From Nymphaea colorata (taxonomy: Eukaryota; Streptophyta; Magnoliopsida; Nymphaeales; Nymphaeaceae), in assembly GCF_008831285.2 (NCBI RefSeq), contig NC_045145.1, positions 7,378,802 to 7,442,801 of the forward strand: a stretch of 64,000 nucleotides of DNA, written 5' to 3'. A model generated the notes under the pieces. That model was not told where the DNA came from, ran no database searches, and worked only from the letters and a program-made list of their open reading frames with translations. Position 1 is the stretch's first letter; every line of letters begins with the position of its first letter. The translations under genes and the position numbers were made by a program. Positions 52,311-64,000 of the stretch are shown one piece after another.

Positions 52311-53542
52311 TGGACAACGACAACAAACCCTCAATTATCAACCAATACCACCAACACCCAACATCAGAGAACCCTTCAAAAAACCACCATAGTTGTAAAG
52401 TCGAGCACCCACCCTCCCATCCCACACACACCAAAAACAGAGGGCACCCTGGTTCAGTATGGCTGCATAAGCAAGAGGCCAATCATGATATCATATCCCA
52501 TATTGGAATTTATATTACTGGCTTCATTATTGAAAGAAAGTGTAAAGAAAAGGCCAATTTTCTCCAATGTTCTACCATGTCGAGTTTCACTGCGGGAAAA
52601 GAAGGAGAGGGGTAAATTAACACTACTAAACCCAGCAATAATTGAAGAACAGTTGGTGAAATGAAATGACAGCCCTTTTGGTCCTTTCCACCACCCACAG
52701 ATTTGTTACCTCAAGAGAGTGAGAGAGGTTTTGGAGATAAAGTGGTGCTAAGACGCTTGACTTTGATGGCTGTTTATGCTCCAATATTTTTGGAAGATTC
52801 TTTGTGGCCTTAATTGGAGCAGTTAAAGAGGAATGTCACCTCTTGTGTTGGGCATAAAAAGTGAAATAGCTGTTCCTGTTCCTATGCTTTCACAAGAAAA
52901 TTCAGGACGAAGAAAACGAAAAAGCAGAAGAGAGATAGAGAAAGAGAAAAGTGACTACAGGGACCATCCTTTTTCTTTGTGGAGATAAAAGAGATGATGG
53001 TCTTGAGTGGTTTCTTGTACCATGTGTGAGAATCACTCACCCAACAACCACATGGAGGCGATGGGAGGGGGAAAGGGTTTCCATCGTGGTCCCATGGCTT
53101 GAAAGGACCCAAATCGACACCATGCTGGGTTCTTGGTGATGTCAAGGGGTCTCCCATTTTAGTTGCGGTCTGGTTTAGAAGTTGCTCTTTACTAACCAAT
53201 AATGCTGAGTGTGGAGCACAGTTGTAAAGTCTCTTTCTCCTGAAGGTTTCTGCGAGGAAAAAAAATCTTGTGATTCGTGGAAAAGGGTTGTTAAGACGCA
53301 GAAAAACAGTTCTCCTTCTCATATGTTTTTCAAATGACTTCATGCTTCTGCCATGAAAATGTGATATTCTTCTAAGGTCTGGACCATATTCCCTACTTGA
53401 CTTGGACTAGACATTTGGTCTGTCCAAGAGGAAACTGCAGTTTACATACGTCTGCTTCTCTTTAGTTTGGCTAGAGGATCAGCCCACTAGACTAGGAAAG
53501 CCTGGTCCTTGGTTGAGCTTAAGGCAGTCGATCCACTAGACA
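52311..53542. other. Upstream region of the SnRK1 beta gene, no other gene seen
   Basis: Contains the presumed 5' leader and promoter of the minus-strand gene. Several open frames on both strands show no family resemblance. Confidence 0.45.
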
Positions 53543-53632
53543 GATCAAGAGTGCTCAAGCACTGCTGGAGTATAAGTGGGCCGTTAAGATCAAGAGTGCT
53601 CAAGCACTGCTGGAGTATAAGTGGGCCGTTAA
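53543..53632. repeat. Perfect 45-bp tandem duplication abutting a MITE
   Basis: Units 53543-53587 and 53588-53632 are identical (start GATCAAGAGTGCTC, end GGGCCGTTAA). The second unit ends exactly at the TAA target site of the MITE at 53633. Confidence 0.95.
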
Positions 53633-54237
53633 GGGTGTTTGGCAGCAAAAAAACAAAGCAATTTGTAAGGGTTTCATAAAAAGTTGTTTGGCACTAATAA
53701 CAAATTGTTGTTGTTGAATGAAACTATCCAAAAATTAGAAAATGTTCATAAAATGTCATAACATAATGTTTCATGAATGTATGTAACAATCTGTTATGGG
53801 CCCTGACAAAGGTATGGGGTGAATCATCCTAAATTTTGACGCACTATCACCGGGCAGTAACAATCTGTTGTGGGCCCCCAGCAAAAGTAGGACGAGGCAG
53901 AGACCATGGGCCCGCTCATATTTTTAAAAAAATTGTAATTATGTATATATAATTTAAAAGTTTGAGTTTAACCTATACAAAAAATTTGAAAAATTATATT
54001 TCTGTCCTTGTTAAAATTTAGAAACTATAGCTCTGCCCCTACAACGAAAAAATTTCTAATTCTGGCCCTCATTGTGGGTACTAGACAGCCCTTAAATCTC
54101 ACTTCATTCATGGAATATTTGTTCCGGTGCTTCATAAATCTACTTTAATTTTTAAAGAGATTCATAAAATACTCAAATTTTTAAAGAGATTCATAAAATA
54201 CTCACAATAAGTGTTTCTCTGCTGTCAAACAACCTCC
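53633..54237. mobile_element. Tourist-like MITE
   Basis: 605 bp, ends GGGTGTTTGGCAGC and GCTGTCAAACAACCTCC, flanked by TAA (53630-53632 and 54238-54240). The middle (about 53880-54070) carries a CAGGG-MITE-like AT-rich insertion with the CCTTGTTAAAATTTAGAAACT word. Confidence 0.7.
54147..54204. repeat. Perfect 29-bp tandem duplication
   Basis: Units 54147-54175 and 54176-54204 are identical, inside the MITE at 53633-54237. Confidence 0.93.
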
Positions 54238-54801
54238 TAAGATATTAAAACCTTTAAAAAAGTGTGACCATAAAAATCATTGGCAGTGTTTGGTGAACCT
54301 TAGGTTGCATTATGGTGCTAAAAAGGGCTAAAATTACGTGGCATCTACCAACATGATAAAGACTTAATTGGCTATACTAGGAGCGGTCGGTCCAGAGTCC
54401 AATCCAGGAATCTTTTTAAAAACCTTTTTCTTTTTTTGTGGTGCGGAGAGAGGAAGCATCTGGTTTTCTCATTAGATTCATCGGTTATGCGAGATGGGTG
54501 CTGCTTTGTTGATGCCTTAATCTTCAAGTCATGCAAGAAAGCATTGCTGTTGTGTGGGGACTTTCATGATTGTGGCTTTCTACATCAAGAATCATGGAAG
54601 GGAGAGAAAAGAAGGGAGAAGCAGTTTAAATGCTATATTATGATGAAAGTCACAAATGGAGCCAGTGATTGGGTATTTCCCTTGTAGCTAATCAAATGCA
54701 GCAACGAATTGCAGTTTTCATTGCATTGAACAGTCATGTGCTGCAGAGCCACTAGTCTTGGTGTTTTTTCATTGCAAGAGTACTTACGTTCTAGGAGATT
54801 A

Positions 54802-55043
54802 AGAGGGCGCTTGATGGCCCTTGATCTAAAATTCTTGGAATGTGAAAGACGTGGATTTAAGATGAAACGCTCTCCCTTTCGATATTAGATCCGATTTTTC
54901 TCAACACAAAAAAAATAACAAATGGATTTCAAATGTAGATCTTAAGATTAGTTTGGTGAACTATGAATTTTACTTTGGATCTTTTTCTGTATCAAATAGA
55001 TGTCACATCTGTTGATTTCAAATATGAAGTAATCAAATGCCCT
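54802..55043. mobile_element. Tourist-like MITE
   Basis: 242 bp, ends AGAGGGCGCTTGATGG and AATCAAATGCCCT, flanked by TTA (54799-54801 and 55044-55046). Non-coding. Confidence 0.55.
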
Positions 55044-55046
55044 TTA

Positions 55047-57861
55047 GTCTCAGAATTTACTTTTTTACGTGATTCAAGAGGTGGCTTGTTTATGTCAAAT
55101 CAAACCACTAAAAGTAGATTCCCTTTGCAAAAGTGATTTTCTCTGTTTTCACAAAGAAAAAAGAATTAAGAAAGGAGCCAAATAAGAGCTTACAATGGCT
55201 AGAACGTATATCAGAGGCTTCTGCACTGGGCTTCCCTTAATCATGCTTCATGACTAAGAGGCAAAATATGACCTCTCATGCAAAGCATCTAATACTATCA
55301 TGTATGGTCATTTGTACGTATCATGGTCTTCAACACATTTAATCACAACTGTCGTCAAATTCTCTTACATGTTAGAGCACTTTACAGCCTTGAGAACATA
55401 TTTGACAAGAAAACAAAACACTATCATGTTTATGATAAGATCCGCACTGGGTTTACGTTGATATCATTTTCTGCAACTGTACCGTTAATAAGATATCAAG
55501 GACATCCTTTCAAAATTTTGGATAAATTTTCAACGGTTTTCATACGAGTACATTGATAAGGTGTGACTCCAAACTTACCATTAAAAGGAAAAAAGAATCG
55601 ACCAAAAAAAAAAAAAACTCTCATTAAATCTCTATCAAAAGGCTTGCTAATGAGCATCATGATCAATCTTAGTAAAAGCTGAATTTGTGAATAAACAATT
55701 AAAGGGACCTAAGAGGCATAACATAGCTGGTTGGATTGAGTGGTGTATTGATAACACGTCATCAGTTTGATTTCTCCTAGTGTTACTCCTTTACATTGTA
55801 AATTGTGGAAAATACACTATGTACCATAAGATTATTTATGTCTCAAGAGGCCAACACAGCTCTGAATCCCAGAGACATAAAAAAAGAAAATGAGACTTTG
55901 GCCTCTTACTCGAATGGTAGGATTCTAACATTTCCTCCAGTCACCCAAATAAACAACTCAAGGAAGTGCACTTAACATAACCAGCTGCTAGTTCTACGAG
56001 AATTCAGGCACAACTTTTCCCTCCGCACTTGCTTCATACCAAGAAAAAGAGAAAGACCCGTCTCCCAGCAGGCTTCCTTTGAAAGAAAAGAAGGAAAAGA
56101 AAAACCGTGGATTCTTCTTGGGCATTGTGTCTGGTAGTGCTTCAACTTGCAAAGAAAATAAAATTGGAAGGGAAATATGTAAGAAGAAGAGGAAAGAAGA
56201 AGGAAAGCTCCAATGAGAAAGAGAGATAAGCTCGATGGAGAAGCATGTTCACATCATCGCCTTGTGGTCCATCGGGTATCATTGAGCTGTCGAAAGAACA
56301 AGGAGTCAATCTGAGTTATGAGAATATGCAGCTTAATTTTCGCCGCTGCGAACTTGGCTTCTTTCCAATCGGCAAATTTATTAATCGCTCGATGGTGAGG
56401 GAATGATAAAATATTGTTTGCTTGTGTTGGCATGACGTTCTATACGTCTCGAAGAACAAATCCAAATCTTATATGAACATGTCTGTGGGCATGCGAATAT
56501 AAAAATTCTTGCATTTATACATTATTTATTTAAAGGGAATCGTCAGCTTTGTTGCGATCTGGTTTTTATATGTTTAAATTACAGATTTATTGCAATGTAG
56601 GGACAGAGAACTGGGCATATATGCAATTTAATCACATAATTTTTGTGCAATTAAAATGTAATTTTTTTATGAGCGTGTCGGGATAACACTCTCAAAATGA
56701 GTTGTTTTGTTAAAACTGGTTTTATGAAAAAAATTGTTTTTTAATCATTTTTAAAAACTTACTTTTGTGTTTGGGCGACATACCCAAAACACAGTTTTTT
56801 GTGAAATCAAGTTTTTCTCAAACCCAATTTTGATGTCATACCAGTTTTATACCTCCAAAAGAATATCATCCAAAAACACATTGTATACATATCATTTTGG
56901 AACTTTAATCATATGTATGTGGTGACTCTTATATTCTTAAATTAATTCACTTCAACTCTTGTTCAGATTAACTTTATACACCATTGGGATCTTAGAACAT
57001 ATTCAAACCCTTACAAACCAGTGGGGCCAAATCCCGATAATCATGATCAGTTTTGGAACTTGAACATATTCAACCACTTATATTTTTCGGATGAAAAATA
57101 TGACTTGGCTTGTGTGTGTATGTGTTGAGGTTGCATTCCTGTCGATCAATTCTCTTTAACACTTAATGGCCTTAAGTTTTAAATATTATTCAAGGGCCAC
57201 TTGCTTCACCGCCTGTTGTCTTGAAAAAACAGCGTGCTAGAAAGTGTGTAGTTTTCCAGTACCAGTCCATGAAAGCAACGAAAAAGAAGGTGAGAAGAAA
57301 ACAAATGCTTGTATGAAAAATCTTAGTTTGCGTTTTGTTTTTTATTTTCTGCCTATTTGTTTGCAATTTGCAGTTATATCTGCCTTCTTATGAAGGGCCT
57401 TTTGAGAAATTTACAGAAAGTTGTCGATATTCATTTATACGTGATGCCTTAATGCTTGGTATATCACGAATAACCGACTGAGCTTATAAAATCATTCATA
57501 AGACTTGTTTCACACATCCTTTTCTCGTCCTCTTTTGTGTTTGCGGTCAGACCTAAAGAAAGAGAAATCATGAAGAAGCCGAACAAGAAAATGTGGACTA
57601 TCTTAATTTTTTCACTCATGGAGCTGTTAAGTGTAGGCAGTTGGGTGTAATTTTGGAAACACTGAGCTGTTTTTTAACATAAAATTAGCAATTTTCTTTG
57701 TGAAGCTCTCTTCTCTCTAACTCTCACTAACCAACCTTACACATGATCCAATAATCGACTCTCTCCTTGCCTTCGCATTTTGGATAGGGTCGTTGCCCTC
57801 TCTCCTTGCCTTCGCATTTTGGATAGGGTCATTGCCCTCCTTCCTTCCTCGACTTGTATTA
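55047..57861. other. Intergenic, no gene seen
   Basis: No supported coding region on either strand. AT-rich with short simple runs. 56690-56890 has MITE-like words (AAAACTGGTTTTATG, ATCCAAAAACACA) but no closed ends. Confidence 0.5.
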
Positions 57862-58075
57862 GGATAGGGGCGGAGGGGAAGGGGGGTTGGCAGGAGTCTT
57901 CGTCCCCGTCATATTTTAAAAACTTTAAAAATTTATATGTAAATCTAAAAAAAATAGTTTAATATATATATAATAAATTTAAAATTTTTTATTTTGCCCC
58001 CCTTAATATTTTGAAACTATAGTTTGGTTAATGTGACAAAAAAAAAAGCTCCTAGTTCCACCCTTGCATCAGGAA
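57862..58075. mobile_element. CAGGG-family MITE-like sequence, degraded
   Basis: Starts TAGGGGCGGAGGGG and ends CCTAGTTCCACCCTTG. It has the AAAAATTTATATGTAAATCT and TTTTGAAACTATAG words of the family. No clear target duplication. Confidence 0.5.
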
Positions 58076-59565
58076 GTGGCACCTCGTCATTTATCTGACC
58101 TTAGGCCTTGTTTTGTAGGATGGAAAGGGAGGGAAAGGGAGGGATTGAGCAATCCCTCACTCCATTGTTTGGTTAGCTAATTAGAAAGGAGGGAAATGGA
58201 GGGATTGTTCAATCCCTCCCTTGTTTGGTTAGCTAAAAGGAGGGAAAGTGGCAAAACCTTTTTGGCAAGGAGAGGGAGGGAAAGGAAAGGAAAGGAAGGG
58301 GAGGGATTGTATAGTGTAATTCCTTTCCCTCCCAAATCGAACGGATTGAGAAGAAAAGAAAAGGAATGAGGATGAAAATTTATAGTTTACCGATAATACC
58401 CTTCATGAGGATCCACGTCTTGTTGAAAAGAAAAAACGCCCTTTCCCTCCCCCAAAACCGTTGAGAAGAAACCGAAGAGGCAAGCAAGGAACAGGGCGAC
58501 TGTTTAACGAGCAAAGGGAAGAAGAAGAAGAAGAAGGCCTCCGCTGCAAGGAAGGTGCGTCTTGTTGAAGAAGAAACGCCCTTTCCCTCCCCCAAATCCA
58601 TCGCCCAAATCTTCCCTATGGTGGCATCATCCACGAGTGCGCCCTTCCCCTCTCCCCTGACATCCGACGCCTCTCATTTCATGTACATCAGCTTTAACCT
58701 TTGGTGATGTGTGGCAATTTTGCCACAGAGCAGTTTCAGCAAGCAGACCCTTTTTCCTCATTTGAGTAGGCTTGCCTAGGCCCCAAGTAGGGGTTTAATG
58801 GGTATTTGCCTCCTAGCACTTTTAACTACGTAGGTCCCTCCCTTCAAAGTATGTTGTTCAACAATTTTGACGTACGTGTGGTTAGGTTCTGTAATCTAAT
58901 CAGTAAGTTTAGCTGTCTTGAATTCACATAGCAGCTTTTTTGATGATCACATTAACTGGTGTCTAGCTTCTGAAATGAACTTTTAACAAATCATGTAACC
59001 ATATATTGCTAGCATGCAAAATATGCACTAGTGTGCATATGCATATATGAGTGTTCAGGGTTTTTGTTTCAACTTTCAATTATGGGAGATTGTACTAATG
59101 CTTCAAATTATTTTTTAATAAAATCAGTACTTTATTCACAGTTTTGAACCAACTTATGTCTCTTTGCGGTAGGCTTTTTAATCACATGAAAAATGTGGAG
59201 AGTCCAAGAAGAGGCTCCTCAAATCAAGTCATAACACTTCATCTTGAACATTATTGGAAAACAACCATTCTCCTCTCAATTTTTAAGTAATTCCAGAGAC
59301 GTAAAAGAGTTCAACCACAATTTGAGTAATTGAACCTAGATGCAGTTCAGCAGATTAGTTAACCCAATTCGGCATCTTACACATTAGACTTTATTATCCA
59401 TCACATGCAGACATTATAGTTAGAAATAACAAGTAATGCTAATAAAAAAATAAGAATAAAGAGACAGATTGGACATGATTGTTGATGTCGCTAGTTGTAT
59501 ATTTAGCTTGCAGTTTGTCACATATGATCATCATCTTTATAAAAAAGTTGTCTTTGGCTTTGCAG

Positions 59566-59866
59566 CTTGTCAAAGCGTAAAAGGAGAAGAAGTGCAAATG
59601 AAGATGATTTAAAAGAGATTGAAATAATGGATGCTAATGCAATTGGAAAAAGTGATGTCGTACCAGAGCCGGGACAGAGATGTAAATATTCTAAAGAAGA
59701 CATATTTCCAGCATTTGAAGTTATTGGTCTTGAATAAGAGTTACAAACTGATACATATATTTATCTTACTAGTGATAAAGATAGGATGGAAACATTTTTT
59801 GCTTATCCGTTGTCTAAGCGAAAGAATGTTTTACTTAAGTTGCTTAGCATTGCTGGAATTATGTAG
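59566..59866 (+). pseudogene. C-terminal part of a Myb/SANT-like Harbinger ORF1, broken
   Basis: After an acceptor-like TTTGCAG, the frame reads KRKRRRSANEDDLKEI, then FPAFEVIGLE, a TAA stop at 59735-59737, then in the same frame TDTYIYLTSDKDRMETFFAYP and KRKNVLLKLL. The charged linker followed by a short helical module with FF-x-x-P and R/K-x-x-(W/V)-L-x-x-L resembles the C-terminal module of plant Myb/SANT-like proteins that accompany Harbinger transposases. The N-terminal Myb region was not found. The identification rests on pattern and on the element around it. Confidence 0.5.
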
Positions 59867-60619
59867 GACATGAATGTTATTTTTTATTTTGCTATGTCAT
59901 TTTTTTTGTCTTTAGACAACTATTTTCACTCTTTTTTATGTAAGTTTTTTATGACTATTTATAGAGAGACACATCCGTTTTGAGCTCCTTGCTCGGCTCT
60001 GTCCCAACTCTACTGGTATGAGAATATGGCACCACTCCTCTTCTCTTTGCATTTCCTCTTCTTCTTGTGTATGTGCTAACTACTTTTTGTTCCAAGATTT
60101 TCATGTGTACATTTGGCTTGATAGTTAATTTCCATCTATGAGGTGCTTGTCTGACATGGTTTAGCATGAGGAATAGGATACTTTTTTGCAAAGAAACCTG
60201 ATTTTTTCCTTCTTATATGTTTCTTGGAAAAATGTAGTCATCACAACGCAGCATCCAATTAATATCATTTGTGTTGATTAGAGAAAATTTGGCACATATG
60301 AAAGAATCCTATACATTTTTGGAACTTTTATATATCTTAGGGTTTGCAGTAATTAGGTAAAAATGGGCCTGGGCGTTTGCTTACAGATTGCCAGGCAGCA
60401 TCCCAGGTGGGGCCACGTTGGAGTTCAAACAAAAAAATTTGGTAGCTTCTTTGTGCAAGAAATTCTAAATGAAATTCTTCACACAAACTCAGTTTAATTT
60501 TCCCATTGAGATCTACCACATGTCAATCTACGGTAATGAAGTCGAACAAAGATTTTGCAATGTGAGAGTCAGGAATGCATCGATCAACTTGTTTTCACTC
60601 TCTCACAAATACATACATT

Positions 60620-60620
<1 letters not shown>

Positions 60621-60679
<59 letters not shown>
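60621..60679. repeat. (AG)n microsatellite
   Basis: Perfect AG run inside the right part of the Harbinger-like element. Confidence 0.97.
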
Positions 60680-60680
<1 letters not shown>

Positions 60681-60978
60681 GCATTGCATAAGCTGCAGCC
60701 CTCCATTAGGAAACACACGAGCAAGGTAGGATGAGCATTATCGTGTCTTTTTTGAAACCTCTCATTCTTTTAAACATTTTAACTATTAGGGGTATTATCG
60801 TAATTTATGATTTTTAATCTTTCCTTTCCTTTTCTTTCCTTTCTATCCAAACAAGTTTTTTAAATGAACTCTTTCTTTTCCTTTCTCTTCCCTTTCTCTT
60901 CCCTTCCCTTTCCTTTCCTTTCCCTCCTTTTCCCTCCCTTCCTTTCCCACCCTTTCCCTCCTACCAAACAAGGCCTTA

Positions 60979-63563
<2,585 letters not shown>

Positions 63564-63584
63564 CTTGCTCGCACAGGCCTAAGA

Positions 63585-64000
63585 CTAGGGTTGCACAACG
63601 AGCCGAGCCAACTGAGGCTCAACTTAAACTCGCTCGAAAAATCTCGGCTCGTGCTCGATTCGTTTATAAACGAGGTGAGTTCGAGCTTATAAAGATACTC
63701 GAAATGATAAAGGAGTCGAATTCGAGTTTTAGAAACTCAACTCATTTATACTTGACTCGACTCACAAACTGGTACTCTATATAATATTGTCAAAACCGTT
63801 TTCACAAGTTGCACAAGTTAAATGCGTACATGAGTTAGACAAGTTAATGTTTACACAAGTCAAACGAATTAATGCTTAAACAAGTTAACACTAAACGAGT
63901 TAACGACTAAACAAGTTAAATGGCATAAACCAGTCGAGTTCGAGCTCGATTTTGTGTAGTCGAGTCGAGCTTGCTATAAGGAGCTCGATTCGACTTTTTT
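63585..64000. mobile_element. hAT-like element rich in GAGCTCGA words, cut by the window end
   Basis: Starts at CTAGGGTTGCACAACGAGCC and is rich in CTCGAGC/GAGTCGAG words and ACAAGTTAA repeats. TAGGG-type ends followed by GAGCCGAGC are common in plant hAT MITEs. The other end is outside the window, so size and target duplication cannot be seen. Confidence 0.45.

Larger units (their letters stand above)
58104..60975 (+). mobile_element. PIF/Harbinger-like DNA transposon, internally decayed
   Basis: 2872 bp, flanked by TTA on both sides (58101-58103 and 60976-60978). Ends GGCCTTGTTTTGTAGGA and (reverse complement) GGCCTTGTTTGGTAGGA continue into GGGAGGGAAAGG-rich arms of 40 bp or more. The left arm also has internal repeats of AATCCCTC and TTTGGTTAGCTAA (58150-58250), and GTCTTGTTGAA-AAACGCCCTTTCC repeats near 58410 and 58560. 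It includes a decayed Myb-like ORF1 (59566-59866). I could not find the transposase ORF2, so it is probably non-autonomous. Confidence 0.78.

Overview
This is a stretch of an angiosperm nuclear genome; the species cannot be named from the sequence. Evidence: spliced genes of land-plant families (plastid-type glucose-6-phosphate dehydrogenase, SnRK1 beta subunit, OST4, a DUF4408/DUF761-type gene pair), plant-type Ty1/copia, hAT and PIF/Harbinger elements, many small MITEs, and long (AT)n and (GA)n microsatellites in AT-rich intergenic DNA. I found no tRNA, rRNA or CRISPR array, and no bacterial-style operon.

Layout. 1-2215: TE-like debris. 2216-8110: a direct duplication carrying two paralogous minus-strand genes for short membrane-anchored proteins (2493-3164 and 7274-7888), sharing an upstream GATAA palindrome. 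8200-23740: the plus-strand gene for the 37-residue oligosaccharyltransferase subunit OST4, whose coding exon is 23627-23740. A splice acceptor ends just before its ATG, and the T-rich DNA upstream may be a very long 5'-UTR intron. That DNA is interrupted by a Ty1/copia element (10935-19579, minus strand, 278-bp LTRs, target duplication AGTCC), which is itself interrupted in its RNase H region by an apparently complete autonomous hAT element (11455-14905, 19-bp inverted repeats, target duplication GTTGTCAC). 23741-29364: intergenic with MITEs, a LINE-like relic and a 160-bp-arm inverted repeat. 29365-34440: a ten-exon plastid glucose-6-phosphate dehydrogenase gene (598 aa). 34441-44900: intergenic, with a copia relic, MITEs and a large AT/GA microsatellite. 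45017-52310 (minus strand): a four-exon SnRK1 beta-subunit gene (284 aa). Its 4.7-kb intron 3 holds a second nested insertion: a non-autonomous hAT related to the one at 11455, inside a MITE. 52311-64000: no convincing gene, but a 2.9-kb PIF/Harbinger-like element with a broken Myb-like ORF1, several TSD-flanked MITEs and microsatellites.

The host genes do not form a pathway cluster. OST4 acts in ER N-glycosylation, G6PDH feeds the plastid oxidative pentose phosphate pathway, and the SnRK1 beta subunit belongs to the energy-sensing kinase complex. The most informative features are the nested transposons with readable target duplications. I did not find a convincing new multi-gene system.
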